A stretch of 64,000 bases of DNA from Psychrobacter celer (lineage in GTDB: Bacteria > Pseudomonadota > Gammaproteobacteria > Pseudomonadales > Moraxellaceae): assembly GCF_016107555.1 (NCBI RefSeq), contig NZ_JABASU010000001.1, forward strand, positions 62,001 to 126,000, in the 5' to 3' direction. A program made the translations under genes and the position numbers. Every line of letters starts with the position of its first letter. The first letter of the stretch is position 1. The notes beneath the pieces are model-generated. The model was not told the origin of the DNA, searched no databases, and saw only the letters and a program-made list of their open reading frames with translations. Positions 1-9,548 of the stretch are shown piece after piece.

Positions 1-46
1 ACCAGTGGCATATGACATAAAGTGTGCCAATGTCATATCGGACTGA

Positions 47-1156
47 CTATATTTTGTCGTCGGTCTGCTCTTTGACACGCTCCACTTCAAATAAAAAAGC
101 GCGGTTTTTTAGTATCGCGACAAAGACCACGCCGCCCACCGTATTGCCAGCCAGCACCACTATCAAAAACAGCAAATAGCGCCATAGACTGACGGTATTG
201 CCATACAGCAGGGCGGAGAAAATCTCGATGTTGCCGACGATGCTATGATGCAGTCCCAAAAAACCAATACTACCGGTGATTAGCGTTACCAAGACGATAC
301 GGCTAATGGTATCGCGCGCTGAGGTCACAAGCCATGCCGCGATGCCCATCATCCAGCCTGCCAGTACGGCACTGCCAAAGATGACCCACCATCTAAACCC
401 CAAAATATGCTCAGCATAAGCATCGATATCACTGGCGCCAAACAGCTGCATATTCAGGCCAAGGCCAATCATCAAGGCGGCAAACAGGCAGCCGCCGACG
501 ATATTACCTGCGATAACAATGCCCCATAGCCTTAGCAGCTTGTGCAAGGGTTCGATTTTGTTTAAGACAGGCAGGCTTAGGAGGGAGGTCTGCTCGGTAA
601 ATAATAGCGACTGGCCGATGACAACGATGATAAAGCCCACCGGATACAGCAAGGAGGCGAGGACGATGGCATACTCGCTAGGTATGACGGCGCTCAGTAG
701 CGTAAAGGCTGATAAAATCATAAAAAAGCTGATGCCAATCTCAAACCCTGCGGTAAAGGCGCTGGTAAATAATGAGCCTAAAGAGCGCTCAAAGGTTTCT
801 TTGGCATGTATCACTTGCTCCACCAAGATACTGGCATAGCTTTTTGCTTGGCTTAGATTGTCATCGCCTGCGACTTTTTTGATGGTTTCTTTGTCTTCAT
901 CGCTGATTTCTTTGGGTAGGTCTTCATTCTTTAGGGTCTTAGTTGCTTGTACCTCGCTGTCGTCTGGCGGGTAGTGGTCTGCGGCGGCGTCATTGTCTGG
1001 CGTATCGTCAGGGCGCGCCATATCCTCTGCGGTAGGCTTATTGCGTGATGGCTCGGCTTGGTAGGCATTGTTATTCTCGGTATCTTTGGGCACAGTAAAC
1101 TCGCTGGTTATGGGACAATGATGGGGCGCTACCGACTGGCAGAAGGTCTCGGCCAA
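47..1156 (-). CDS. Formate/nitrite transporter (FNT) family membrane protein
   Basis: Likely an inner-membrane channel of the FNT (FocA/NirC/YfdC) family, which passes small monovalent anions such as formate or nitrite. The C-terminal two thirds holds about six hydrophobic segments, starting near residue 128 (AFTAGFEIGISFF) and ending with a Gly-rich helix (NTVGGVVFVAIL), as expected for the family. The first roughly 115 residues are polar, rich in Asp, Glu, Pro and Asn, and look disordered; this extension resembles the YfdC branch more than FocA. The longest reading starts at TTG with no clear ribosome site. An ATG at 1021 (residue 46), preceded by GAGGA, is a possible alternative start. It stands alone, divergent from valS. 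The substrate cannot be read from the sequence. Confidence 0.8.
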   Translation of the reverse strand: MAETFCQSVAPHHCPITSEFTVPKDTENNNAYQAEPSRNKPTAEDMARPDDTPDNDAAADHYPPDDSEVQATKTLKNEDLPKEISDEDKETIKKVAGDDNLSQAKSYASILVEQVIHAKETFERSLGSLFTSAFTAGFEIGISFFMILSAFTLLSAVIPSEYAIVLASLLYPVGFIIVVIGQSLLFTEQTSLLSLPVLNKIEPLHKLLRLWGIVIAGNIVGGCLFAALMIGLGLNMQLFGASDIDAYAEHILGFRWWVIFGSAVLAGWMMGIAAWLVTSARDTISRIVLVTLITGSIGFLGLHHSIVGNIEIFSALLYGNTVSLWRYLLFLIVVLAGNTVGGVVFVAILKNRAFLFEVERVKEQTDDKI

Positions 1157-1176
1157 TATATGGACAGACGTTATAT

Positions 1177-1195
1177 GTTATAGCATGACTATAAC
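1177..1195. promoter_or_regulatory. Palindrome upstream of the FNT gene
   Basis: The sequence GTTATAGCATGACTATAAC has perfect 7-base arms around a 5-base centre and lies just upstream of the FNT gene start. It could be an operator or part of a promoter. No regulator is identified. Confidence 0.35.
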
Positions 1196-1396
1196 GCATT
1201 ATATTTGCCAGAGGGGGGATTGCTGTTCGTTAATTGTTTAATGGATGCGCTTCAAAGCCGAAAAGCCGATAAATTGCCTTAGCATCTAACAAAATCTGGC
1301 CATCTGCGTTAAAATCACTCTATCAATCCCATCGCTTACGTTTCATGTTATTTGTTTGACCGAATTCATTCATTATTAATAAAAGATTATTCTATT

Positions 1397-4354
1397 ATGA
1401 GCAATCCTGAGAATCATACCAACAGCACGACCAACTTGACCGAGTCTATTCAAGCCGCCTTGAGTCAATTAGAAAACGCTTACAGCCCAAAGGATGTCGA
1501 AGCGGGCATGTATCAAGGCTGGGAGGAGAGCGGTTATTTTGCCCCAACTTTTGATAAGGACGAGTCGTTTTCTATCGCCTTGCCGCCGCCGAACGTCACA
1601 GGCTCGCTGCACATGGGGCACGGCTTTAACAATGCCATTATGGATGCGCTGACCCGCTATCACCGTATGGATGGTGACAATACGCTTTGGCAACCGGGCA
1701 CCGATCACGCTGGTATCGCAACGCAGATGGTCGTTGAGCGCCGCCTAGAGGCGCAAGGCATCCGCCGCCGTGATATGACGCGCGAAGACTTTATCGATAA
1801 AGTCTGGGAATGGAAAGAAGAGTCGGGCGGCAACATCACCCGTCAGATTCGCCGTCTTGGTAGCTCGGTGGATTGGTCGCGTGAGCGCTTTACCATGGAT
1901 GATGGCTTATCCAATGCGGTCAAAGAAGTGTTTGTGCGTCTGTTTGATGAAGGTCTTATTTACCGCGGTAAGCGTTTGGTCAACTGGGACCCTAAGTTCC
2001 AGACCGCACTGTCTGATTTAGAAGTAGAAAACGTCGATGAAAAAGGCAGCTTGTGGCATTTCCGTTACTATTTTACCGATACAGACATCACCACCCAAGA
2101 CGGCAAAAACTATCTGGTGGTCGCCACCACCCGTCCTGAGACATTATTGGGTGATACCGCTGTGGCCGTCAACCCAAGCGATGAGCGCTATGTGCATTTG
2201 ATCGGCAAGACCATTACTTTGCCAATCACAGGCCGCGTGGTGCCGATCGTGGCCGATGATTATGTCGAAAGCGACTTTGGTACAGGCTGTGTCAAGATTA
2301 CCCCTGCCCATGACTTTAATGATTATGAGCTGGGCCGTCGTCACAGCTTGCCACTGATTAACATCTTAGATGAGCGTGCCAACATTTTGCCTGAGATGCA
2401 GGTCTATGCTGATCTGCAAACGCGTGAGCCTGCGCTTGAGACCACGCCGAGCGAATACGCTGGGCTTGAGCGTTTTGCTGCGCGCAAGCAACTGGTCGAG
2501 CAAGCGAGTAGCGAAGGCTGGCTAGAAGACATCGAAGACTACGCGCTAAAAGCGCCGCGTGCCGAGCGCGGTGGTACCATCGTCGAGCCGTGGCTGACTG
2601 ATCAGTGGTATGTCGCCGTCAATAAGCTGGCGGGACCAGCGATTGATGCGGTCGAGAATGGCGATATTGAGTTCGTCCCTGCACAGTACAAAAACATGTA
2701 TATGGCATGGATGACTGACCTGCAGGACTGGTGTATCAGCCGTCAGCTGTGGTGGGGTCACCGCATCCCAGCGTGGTACGACGATGCGGCAGGTGAGGTG
2801 TATGTCGCACGTAGCGAGGCGGAGGTTCGCACTAAGTACAATCTCAGCGATGATGTGGCATTGCGCCAAGACGATGATGTGCTCGATACGTGGTTTAGCT
2901 CAGGGCTATGGACCTTTAGTACGCTAGATTGGGCAGACCCTAAGGCCGATCCGCGCGTGCTGCAGACTTTCCACCCGACCAGCGTGTTAGTCACTGGTTT
3001 TGACATTATTTTCTTCTGGGTAGCGCGCATGATCATGATGACCATGCATTTTGTCAAAAACGAAGATGGTACGCCGCAAGTACCGTTTAAGACCGTCTAT
3101 GTCCATGGCCTAGTACGTGATGGCAATGGTCAAAAAATGTCTAAGTCGAAAGGCAACGTCTTAGATCCGATTGATTTGATTGACGGTATCGATCTAGAAG
3201 CGCTGGTCGAAAAACGCACCAGCAATATGATGAACCCCAAAGACGCGGCGAAGATTGAAAAACAAACGCGTAAAGAATTCCCAGAGGGTATCCCAGCTTA
3301 CGGCACTGATGCGCTGCGCTTTACCTTCACCTCTCTTGCCAGTACTGGCCGCGACATTAACTTTGATCTCAAGCGCGTTGAGGGCTATCGTAACTTCTGT
3401 AATAAAATATGGAACGCCAGCCGCTTTGTACTGATGAACTGTATCGATAATGACGGTAACGCCAAACCTATCGACCAAGCAGCCAACGTAGATGTTTGGG
3501 AGTTACCAGAAAAATGGATCATGAGCCGTCTCAACTCGACGATTAGCAATATCCATCAGCACTTTGCCCAGTATCGCCTAGATATGGTCAGCCATGACAT
3601 TTATGAGTTTATCTGGAACGAATACTGCGACTGGTATGTCGAGCTTGCCAAAGCCAGCCTCAATGACGACTCGGTGACAGACGAGCGTAAAGCGCAAATC
3701 CGCTATGTACTGCTACACGTGTTAGAGACTGCGCTACGTTTCACCCATCCAATCATGCCGTATCTGACCGAAGAGATTTGGCAGACTGTCGCGCCACTGC
3801 TGAACCGTAAAGATACTGACAGCATCGTCGTCGCAGCCTATCCTCAAGCTGATAATGCGCAGATCAGTGAGCAGGTGGAGGCGGACATGGCATGGCTACA
3901 AGAACTAATCGCTAGCGTCCGTAATATCAGAGGCGAGATGAAGCTCGGTAACGCGGTGCGCTTGCCTGTGCTACTACAAAATATCACTAATGAGGAAGAG
4001 CAGCGCCTATCGCGCATTGCCAATCAATTTAAGGCATTAGCGAAAGTGGAGAGCTTAACCCTTCTAAAAGACGGCGATGAGGTGCCACTATCGTCATCGA
4101 GCATGGTCGGTCAGCTACGCGTACTGGTACCCATGAAAGGGCTGATTGACCCAACCGCTGAGCTAAAACGTCTGGGCAAATCTTTTGATAAGCTACAAAA
4201 GCAAGCCGAAGGTATCTCGCGTAAGCTCTCTAACGAAGGTTTTGTGAGTAAAGCGCCAGCGCAAGTGGTTGATGCGGAAAAAGTAAAACTGGCTGAGCTA
4301 GAGGGGCAGTTGACCGCGATGACGGCGCAGATGGAGCAGTTAAAAGCGTTGTAA
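1397..4354 (+). CDS. valS: Valyl-tRNA synthetase
   Basis: Class I aminoacyl-tRNA synthetase that charges tRNA-Val with valine in the cytoplasm; it also edits mischarged threonine in this family. Visible signatures are the HIGH-type motif in [15 protein letters not shown] near residue 65 and the KMSKS motif ([10 protein letters not shown]) near residue 585. The editing (CP1) domain lies between them, with the [10 protein letters not shown] motif. The C-terminus is a charged coiled-coil arm ([21 protein letters not shown]), typical of ValRS. The length of 985 residues fits the family. The reading frame is open upstream to a TTG at 1352, but the ATG at 1397 gives the expected N-terminus (MSNPENH). 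A hairpin terminator follows the gene. There is an extra stretch between the KMSKS loop and the anticodon domain ([21 protein letters not shown]). Confidence 0.98.
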   Translation: MSNPENHTNSTTNLTESIQAALSQLENAYSPKDVEAGMYQGWEESGYFAPTFDKDESFSIALPPPNVTGSLHMGHGFNNAIMDALTRYHRMDGDNTLWQPGTDHAGIATQMVVERRLEAQGIRRRDMTREDFIDKVWEWKEESGGNITRQIRRLGSSVDWSRERFTMDDGLSNAVKEVFVRLFDEGLIYRGKRLVNWDPKFQTALSDLEVENVDEKGSLWHFRYYFTDTDITTQDGKNYLVVATTRPETLLGDTAVAVNPSDERYVHLIGKTITLPITGRVVPIVADDYVESDFGTGCVKITPAHDFNDYELGRRHSLPLINILDERANILPEMQVYADLQTREPALETTPSEYAGLERFAARKQLVEQASSEGWLEDIEDYALKAPRAERGGTIVEPWLTDQWYVAVNKLAGPAIDAVENGDIEFVPAQYKNMYMAWMTDLQDWCISRQLWWGHRIPAWYDDAAGEVYVARSEAEVRTKYNLSDDVALRQDDDVLDTWFSSGLWTFSTLDWADPKADPRVLQTFHPTSVLVTGFDIIFFWVARMIMMTMHFVKNEDGTPQVPFKTVYVHGLVRDGNGQKMSKSKGNVLDPIDLIDGIDLEALVEKRTSNMMNPKDAAKIEKQTRKEFPEGIPAYGTDALRFTFTSLASTGRDINFDLKRVEGYRNFCNKIWNASRFVLMNCIDNDGNAKPIDQAANVDVWELPEKWIMSRLNSTISNIHQHFAQYRLDMVSHDIYEFIWNEYCDWYVELAKASLNDDSVTDERKAQIRYVLLHVLETALRFTHPIMPYLTEEIWQTVAPLLNRKDTDSIVVAAYPQADNAQISEQVEADMAWLQELIASVRNIRGEMKLGNAVRLPVLLQNITNEEEQRLSRIANQFKALAKVESLTLLKDGDEVPLSSSSMVGQLRVLVPMKGLIDPTAELKRLGKSFDKLQKQAEGISRKLSNEGFVSKAPAQVVDAEKVKLAELEGQLTAMTAQMEQLKAL

Positions 4355-4381
4355 TTAGCATAGAAATATCTGCATAAGTAG

Positions 4382-4414
4382 AAAACGCCGTCACGATTGT
4401 GATGGCGTTTTTTT
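4382..4414 (+). terminator. Rho-independent terminator of valS
   Basis: Arms AAAACGCCGTCAC and GTGATGGCGTTTT pair around GATT with one G-U pair, followed by a T run. The hairpin lies about 30 bases after the valS stop. Confidence 0.85.
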
Positions 4415-4558
4415 GTGAATATTGTTAATGCTCATTCTCATGTTTCGACCAATGTGCCATGATTAAAGAGTGATATGCTATCTGTCTTAAAGTGCTAAGG
4501 TAAACCATTTATATAACTTTTATAACCCATCAACTCACTCATAACTAAAGGACGAGCC

Positions 4559-5041
4559 ATGAGCCATTATCTTAAGATTACCGCTGCCATGCTAGGCGGC
4601 GCGTTGTTTTTATCCGGCTGTGCCAGTACTGGCATGTCGCCATCGCACCCAAACGATCAGGTCAATAACACCTACCAGTTGCCACAACAGATCTACGACG
4701 GCTATTGGGCGATGACAGCAGGGATGGGCGGTCAAGCTGCTGTAGTCAACTTTCGCCGAGATGGCACAAGTTACAACTATCGCTTTAAATGCTATACCGA
4801 TGGTAGCTATCAGCAAGCGGCCGTAGAAAAATATAACCTAAAGCCCAACCGTACCGCAGTAGGGCTTCAATATGAAAACGAGCCAGTTTTTTCCCAAGTT
4901 AAGGTCATAAAACTGGCACCCAAACAAACGCTGGTACTCAACCAAAGCTTTAGCGACCCTGAGTTGCAGCAGGCCTATCCAAATGGTCAAGAGTTCACTT
5001 ACACCTACAAGCCAACTTTAGAGCCAGTGTGTTTATTGTAA
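4559..5041 (+). CDS. Small predicted lipoprotein of unknown function
   Basis: A 160-residue protein with an N-terminal signal peptide ending in a lipobox (FLSGCAS, Cys near residue 21), so it is predicted to be lipid-anchored in the cell envelope. The mature part has no domain I recognise. It reads as a small beta-rich protein (NFRRDGTSYNYRFKCYTDGSY) with Cys residues near 78 and 158 that could form a disulfide. AGGA sits 7 bases before the ATG. The gene stands alone between two terminators, so context gives no hint of function. Confidence 0.85.
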   Translation: MSHYLKITAAMLGGALFLSGCASTGMSPSHPNDQVNNTYQLPQQIYDGYWAMTAGMGGQAAVVNFRRDGTSYNYRFKCYTDGSYQQAAVEKYNLKPNRTAVGLQYENEPVFSQVKVIKLAPKQTLVLNQSFSDPELQQAYPNGQEFTYTYKPTLEPVCLL

Positions 5042-5101
5042 TGACGCTATAGATATTGCTGAGTAGATGGATAATTAATCCATTTATATGACACATGTGT
5101 T

Positions 5102-5136
5102 AAAGACCGCTATCATCATAAAGCAGCGGTCTTTTT
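5102..5136 (+). terminator. Terminator after the lipoprotein gene
   Basis: Perfect 10-base stem AAAGACCGCT/AGCGGTCTTT with a T run, about 60 bases after the lipoprotein stop. Confidence 0.88.
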
Positions 5137-5336
5137 GCTTTATTTGCGATAGGGAGATAGACTCAATTTACCCAATCACTAACCAAACATACCGATTGCT
5201 AGCAAAACCCTCATAAAAATAGTCTTGTAGCATATCTCCTGATACGGCATCCTTAGTGAGTTCTATAAGCCGCCGTCTTTGTCATAAATTTGCCGGCCAA
5301 AACCTGATTATCTGACACTATCCAACGACATCCTTT

Positions 5337-5759
5337 ATGAGCCAAAAAAAGCACTTCTACTACCGCCCAAAGACCAATCAGCACCAAAGCCCGACAGTGC
5401 GTTGGACATTTGTCATATTAGGCTGGTTGTTTTTTGTACTGGGTATCATTGGCGTAGTATTACCAGTGATGCCGACTGCGCCTTTTATATTACTGGCGGC
5501 AGGGTGCTGGGCACGTAGCTCGCGGCGCTTTCATTTTTGGCTGATCAATCACAAATACTTCGGCAAATACGTCCGTGATTGGGAAGAAAGTCATGCAGTA
5601 CCGCTTTATGCTAAGTGGCTTGCGACCATCATGATGGCGATATCGACTGCCATGTTGTTTTATCGTCTGCCCGCTGATATGGCATGGGCGGCATGGCTGG
5701 TAGCGTTGGTCTGTAGCGGGGTTGCAGTCTATTTGTTTCGTCTGCCAAATGCCAAATAA
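5337..5759 (+). CDS. YbaN-like DUF454 inner-membrane protein
   Basis: A 140-residue membrane protein of the YbaN/DUF454 family, whose function is unknown. The family signature is clear: a first helix running into GIIGVVLPVMPTAPFILLAAGCWARSS at about residues 38-63, then a polar stretch (LINHKYFGKYVRDWEE), then two further hydrophobic helices at about 93-110 and 114-133. The N-terminus is basic and cytosolic by the positive-inside rule. There is no strong Shine-Dalgarno before the ATG. It appears to be a single-gene unit. Confidence 0.88.
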   Translation: MSQKKHFYYRPKTNQHQSPTVRWTFVILGWLFFVLGIIGVVLPVMPTAPFILLAAGCWARSSRRFHFWLINHKYFGKYVRDWEESHAVPLYAKWLATIMMAISTAMLFYRLPADMAWAAWLVALVCSGVAVYLFRLPNAK

Positions 5760-5814
5760 AGTCGCCAATATAGGGCAATAGTTAAGTCCAGTTACATAAA
5801 ACCTGAGATAAGGC

Positions 5815-5843
5815 TTGCGATACTAGGATGTTCCCCCTATAAT
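5815..5843 (+). promoter_or_regulatory. Sigma-70 promoter of the cold-shock gene
   Basis: TTGCGA and TATAAT are separated by exactly 17 bases. Transcription would start near 5850, giving a 5' leader of about 140 bases before the cold-shock ORF. A long leader is typical of cspA-type genes, whose mRNA structure responds to temperature. The leader itself is AT-rich and I cannot define its fold. Confidence 0.75.
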
Positions 5844-5992
5844 ACATCCAAGCTTAAGAGCAGTTCTGCACCAAATCATTACCTCGTAGTATTAGTTATA
5901 ATCCTTCGTTTTAATATTTATCGTTCAGTAGCTATTTGCAAGCGTTATCGGTCTATTAGACCACAAATAAATTAAATATCAGGGTTATGACT

Positions 5993-6202
5993 ATGTCAGA
6001 CGTTCAAAAAGGTACAGTTAAGTGGTTCAACGAAGCTAAAGGTTTTGGTTTCATCGCTCCAGAAAACGGCGCAGACGTTTTCGCTCATTACAGCGAAATC
6101 TCAGGCTCAGGCTTCAAAACTTTGGCTGAAGGCCAAGAAGTTGAGTTCACTGTAACTCAAGGCCAAAAAGGCCCACAAGCACACAACATCGTTGCTATCT
6201 AA
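5993..6202 (+). CDS. cspA: CspA-family cold-shock protein
   Basis: A 69-residue single cold-shock domain protein that binds single-stranded RNA or DNA and acts as an RNA chaperone. Both RNA-binding motifs are intact: KGFGFI (RNP1) and DVFAHY (RNP2, VFVHF in E. coli). The length is typical. An in-frame ATG lies two codons upstream at 5987; 5993 gives the usual MS-start. The leader, promoter and following terminator make this a monocistronic cold-shock unit. The codon choice is strongly biased (for example GAA, GGT, TTC), as in highly expressed genes. Several paralogues normally exist in such genomes, so the exact gene name is by family. Confidence 0.96.
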   Translation: MSDVQKGTVKWFNEAKGFGFIAPENGADVFAHYSEISGSGFKTLAEGQEVEFTVTQGQKGPQAHNIVAI

Positions 6203-6232
6203 TTTGTCTTTTATAGATGAATAGAGCAAAAT

Positions 6233-6264
6233 AAAAAAACGAGCCTTTGGGTTCGTTTTTTTTC
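6233..6264 (+). terminator. Terminator of the cold-shock gene
   Basis: Stem AAAAAACGAGCC/GGTTCGTTTTTT (one G-U pair) with a T run, 30 bases past the stop codon. Confidence 0.85.
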
Positions 6265-6348
6265 GTCTGTAGTTAAGGATCGTAAGTTATGGGATTATAG
6301 ATAGTTGTCGTCTATGATGGCTATCATCGCTTATACGGACGAGCAATA

Positions 6349-6376
6349 AAAAAGGCCAACGACTTCACTATCGTTG
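6349..6376 (-). terminator. Terminator of the yeiH-like gene
   Basis: Read on the minus strand, AAAGACCAACGA pairs with TCGTTGGCCTTT and is followed by TTTTT. It lies 33 bases after the stop of the YeiH-type gene. Confidence 0.8.
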
Positions 6377-6408
6377 GTCTTTCTAGTTTTAGGTAAATGA
6401 GCTGCAGG

Positions 6409-7494
6409 TTAACCAAATGAGCTGATAGCGATATTGATCACTCCGCCGCCGAGCAGCAACCAAGCAAACATCACTGCTCCTAAAATCAGTGGCTTGACGC
6501 CAGCTTGTTTGATAGCGCTCATATGTGTAGTTAAGCCTAACGCAAACATCGCCATCGTCAGCATCACATCATCTAACATCACCATACTTTGCTCAAAGCC
6601 ATCGGACATCGGTATCCAAGTGTGCAACAGCACCACCAAGATAAAGATAAAAGCAAACCAAGGGACATTCACTTGTCGCACACGGCTCATTAGGGAAGGT
6701 TTGTCAGCTTGACCGCTACCAGATGAGGTCAAGGCGAATGATAAAATAAGCAAAAATGGCGCGAGCATCATGACCCGTATCATTTTGGTGACGACCGCGG
6801 TATTGCCGACCTCGGTGCTCACCGCGTTACCCGCGACCACCACTTGCGCCACTTCATGAATGGTGGAGCCGGTATAAATACCGTATTGCTGAGCGTCGAG
6901 CCACGGCTGCAGCCAGCCAAGATGGTATAAAAATGGATAAAGCAGCATGGCAATGGTGCCAAATACCACTACCGTCGCCACAGCGATCGTCACCTTGTGC
7001 GCTTCGGCCTTGACCACAGGCTCTGCGGCGATGACTGCCGCCGCCCCGCAAATGCTAACCCCTGAGCCAATCAGTAGTGTCGTTTGCTTATCGACCTTTA
7101 GCCATCTGGTACCGAGCCAGTAAGTCAATAAAAACGTCGAGGTTAAGACTAGAGCATCGGTCATGATTGCTGGCATTCCGACACTGGAGACTTGTGTTAA
7201 GGTCAGCTTAAAGCCATAAAAGATAATGGCCAGACGCAATATTTGCCCCTTAGCAAAGGCCACGCCCACCTGTAAGCGCTCCGCGAACTGCGGGTAGACG
7301 GTATTGCCCAGTACCATGCCAAGCAATATCGCCAGCGTCAACGGAGAGAGGCCAACGATACGGCCATTTGACCAACTATCGATGCTGGCATCCAACCACA
7401 AGCACAGCAAACTACCAAAGAACACCACCACCAGCCCTGCTAAGTGGCGGTTGCGCGGGCAATAGTGATTCATTGACTGTGTAAAAGCATACAT
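6409..7494 (-). CDS. YeiH/UPF0324 family putative sulfate exporter
   Basis: A 361-residue polytopic membrane protein of the UPF0324 (YeiH, PSE) family. Family hallmarks are LTLAILLGMVLGN near residue 50, the glycine-rich GSGVSICGAAAVIA near 143-156, the GSTIHEVAQVVVAG motif near 209-222, and about ten hydrophobic helices. Members are proposed to export sulfate or related anions, but few have been tested. GAGGA lies 9 bases before the ATG. The gene is divergent from a LysR regulator across a 428-base spacer, the same arrangement as yeiH-yeiE in enterobacteria, so regulation by that neighbour is likely. Confidence 0.9.
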   Translation of the reverse strand: MYAFTQSMNHYCPRNRHLAGLVVVFFGSLLCLWLDASIDSWSNGRIVGLSPLTLAILLGMVLGNTVYPQFAERLQVGVAFAKGQILRLAIIFYGFKLTLTQVSSVGMPAIMTDALVLTSTFLLTYWLGTRWLKVDKQTTLLIGSGVSICGAAAVIAAEPVVKAEAHKVTIAVATVVVFGTIAMLLYPFLYHLGWLQPWLDAQQYGIYTGSTIHEVAQVVVAGNAVSTEVGNTAVVTKMIRVMMLAPFLLILSFALTSSGSGQADKPSLMSRVRQVNVPWFAFIFILVVLLHTWIPMSDGFEQSMVMLDDVMLTMAMFALGLTTHMSAIKQAGVKPLILGAVMFAWLLLGGGVINIAISSFG

Positions 7495-7686
7495 GGCTCG
7501 TCGTCCTCATGGCTATAATCAAAATAAGCATAAGCTTATGAGTAGACAGTATAAGGTAAGCTAACTTATAATAAAAACAGATTAATAAGATAGAAGCTAT
7601 CGAAAATATAGGTAAAAATGGCGTGAAAAACACCTCTATTAAAAGCAGAGGTGCCAGCAGTGACGAAGGCGTTGTTAAAACAAGCT

Positions 7687-7819
7687 TATAGTCGATCCTA
7701 AATAAAACAGATACATTATATATCAAGGTGGAACTGGTCTAAATTTTCCTTGCGTGCTGTACCTACCCAGACAGAGGCTGCGAAAAATTTATTCCAGTCC
7801 CACTGTGTCTTTTACTATA
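7687..7819. repeat. Miniature inverted-repeat element, family A (diverged copy)
   Basis: The segment begins TATAGTC and ends ACTATA. Its core (AACTGGTCTAAATTTTCCTT then GCGTGCTG) resembles the core of two better copies at 28647-28785 and 35228-35364. It encodes nothing. The inner sequence after the core has diverged. Confidence 0.5.
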
Positions 7820-7842
7820 CTGAATTCGCTATAGTAAAAGAC
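7807..7842. promoter_or_regulatory. Perfect 13-base inverted repeat upstream of the LysR gene
   Basis: GTCTTTTACTATA and TATAGTAAAAGAC flank a 10-base centre that contains GAATTC. It overlaps the right end of the miniature element. It lies 80 bases before the LysR start and could act as an operator, a hairpin in the leader, or both. Confidence 0.5.
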
Positions 7843-7922
7843 AGATTGTTAAATCTGTTGTGTATTAAAAAATATAGGTCGTGTGACATACATCTACAGA
7901 CGGATATAAGGCAAGTGAGACA

Positions 7923-8858
7923 ATGAAAAAAGCCACGCAAACGCTACCGAAGATTACCCTAAAGCAACTGGCGGTGTTTGTGAGTATTTATCAAACTGGT
8001 AGCACCAGCCGCGCTAGTGAAGCGCTGCATCTCTCGCAGTCGGCCGTCAGTAGTGCGCTGAGTGAGCTGGAGGCGCGTCTGCAGATGCCGTTATTTGAGC
8101 GGGTCGGACGCAGGCTCAACCAGCACCCCAATGCTCATCCTATTTATATGCAAGCGCAAGCGATCTTAGAGCAGTCGTTGATGCTGGAGCATTATCATAA
8201 GTATCAAGCCGGTCAGATTCATATTGGCGCCAGCACCACCATCGGTAACTATGCCTTGCCGCCGCTGCTGGCCAAGCTGTATCAGGTGCTGCCAGACGCT
8301 CGTGTCGATATGTATATCGCCAATACGCAAGAGGTGGTGGCGGAGGTTGAGCAGTTAAATATCGATATCGCGTTGGTAGAGGGCATGCCGCGCCCCACAG
8401 ATATTAAGACCATCGAGCAGCGCGCATGGCGGACAGATACTTTGATGATATTTGCCAAACCCGATAGCAGATGGCTGGCAGGTCTTGCAGATTATCAAGA
8501 GACTGAACGTCTGTATCATATGACTCTTACACAGTTGGCCAAACTGCCGCTACTGGTGCGAGAGGCGGGGTCGGGCACGCGGCAGATCATCGATGAGCAG
8601 CTGCTCAAACATCTGCCAGAGGCCGAGGTGATTATGGCAATTCAGCAGTCGGAGGCCATCAAGCATATGGTCAGTGCCGATATCGGTCTTGGCTGCCTGT
8701 CTCAGCATGTCATCGAGGCGGAGCTGGCAGCAGGAAAGCTGGTACAAGTAAAAGTCGCAGGTATCGATTTGTCACGGACGTGGTGGTTGGTCTGGCACAA
8801 AGCCCGCCATCAAAGCCCGATTTGGCAGACTTTTATAGATATGATACAAGACGATTGA
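7923..8858 (+). CDS. LysR-family transcriptional regulator (YeiE-like)
   Basis: A 311-residue LysR-type regulator. The N-terminal winged helix-turn-helix is clear at about residues 12-70 (LKQLAVFVSIYQTGSTSRAS, then LHLSQSAVSSALSELE). The C-terminal substrate-binding domain runs from about 92 (QIHIGASTTIGNYALPPLLA) to the end. The IGAST..GNY..P opening and the EAGSGTR motif near 214-220 match the CysB/YeiE branch that senses small oxyanions or sulfur compounds. It is divergent from the YeiH-type exporter, which it probably controls. The upstream GTGAGA is a weak ribosome site. The inducer is unknown. Confidence 0.92.
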   Translation: MKKATQTLPKITLKQLAVFVSIYQTGSTSRASEALHLSQSAVSSALSELEARLQMPLFERVGRRLNQHPNAHPIYMQAQAILEQSLMLEHYHKYQAGQIHIGASTTIGNYALPPLLAKLYQVLPDARVDMYIANTQEVVAEVEQLNIDIALVEGMPRPTDIKTIEQRAWRTDTLMIFAKPDSRWLAGLADYQETERLYHMTLTQLAKLPLLVREAGSGTRQIIDEQLLKHLPEAEVIMAIQQSEAIKHMVSADIGLGCLSQHVIEAELAAGKLVQVKVAGIDLSRTWWLVWHKARHQSPIWQTFIDMIQDD

Positions 8859-8866
8859 GCAAACAC

Positions 8867-8902
8867 AAAAAGCGCGGCGTCGTAGATACACCGCGCTTTT
8901 TT
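8867..8902. terminator. Terminator after the LysR gene
   Basis: Arms AAAAAGCGCGG and CCGCGCTTTTTT with a 13-base loop. The hairpin lies between the LysR gene and the convergent UspA gene and may serve both. Confidence 0.85.
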
Positions 8903-8983
8903 AGCGTTTGAGGTTTTGAGCGCGACTATTTGTGCGTTACGGTTTGAGCGCTATTGTTTGAGCACTATTACGTTTTATTGGCG

Positions 8984-9445
8984 CTACTTGGATACGGGTT
9001 TGTCGAGTCTTACGACCAAGCTGTCGCATGGGACGTTGGGCAGGATATTGTCCGCCGTAGCACCGCTGATCCACGCGGCGATGCCTGTGCGCTTGTGTCG
9101 ACCGATGACCAAGAGATCGACGTCGTGTTTGTGGCAATAATTGACGATGCCTTCGCTGCTAGAAATGGCGGTGGTCACTTGCGAGTTGACGGCGTCTAGC
9201 TCATTACGCGCCAAAAACTGCGCCAGCTTTGCCCGTGCTTCTTGGCAGCGCTCATCATCGATCTCATCGTATAAGCTCGAGGCGGGGACCAACTCATAAC
9301 CAAAACCGACCATGGTGTCTTTGACGATGTGCAGTACGGATAGCTTAGCGCCGGGGCGGTTATCGACGATACGTTTGGCCTTTTGTGCGACGATATCGGC
9401 ATCAGAGAGTAAGTCGGTGACCAGTAGTATGTGTTCGTAACTCAT
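8984..9445 (-). CDS. Universal stress protein (UspA family), copy 1
   Basis: A 153-residue single-domain universal stress protein, a small cytosolic alpha/beta protein produced under stress. It opens with the typical HILLVTDLLSDAD strand-loop. The C-terminal nucleotide-loop region is VIGRHKRTGIAAWISGATAD followed by NILPNVPCDSLVV, a recognisable form of the G-x2-G-x9-G(S/T) ATP motif with changes (GRHKRTG). GAGGAA sits 6 bases before the ATG. It is closely similar to the next gene along the whole length and in the same orientation, so the pair arose by tandem duplication. The two are separated by about 100 bases and may be one transcript. Confidence 0.9.
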   Translation of the reverse strand: MSYEHILLVTDLLSDADIVAQKAKRIVDNRPGAKLSVLHIVKDTMVGFGYELVPASSLYDEIDDERCQEARAKLAQFLARNELDAVNSQVTTAISSSEGIVNYCHKHDVDLLVIGRHKRTGIAAWISGATADNILPNVPCDSLVVRLDKPVSK

Positions 9446-9548
9446 AGCGTCTTCCTCATGTCAGATAGTATTTACTATAGCACTACTACAGAGCGCTGTT
9501 AAGTCGTCATCAGGTGTCATCATACAGATGACGCAGGCGGCGTATTAC

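Larger units (their letters stand above)
7495..7922. other. Divergent spacer between yeiH-like and lysR-like genes
   Basis: This 428-base AT-rich spacer should hold the promoters of both flanking genes. It contains a diverged copy of a miniature inverted-repeat element (7687-7819) and a perfect 13-base inverted repeat (7807-7842), described separately. I see no gene in it. Confidence 0.7.

Noticed and set aside
7412..7726. 104-codon minus-strand frame over the start of the YeiH-type gene
   Set aside because: It overlaps a certain gene in another frame and covers repeat DNA in an AT-rich spacer.
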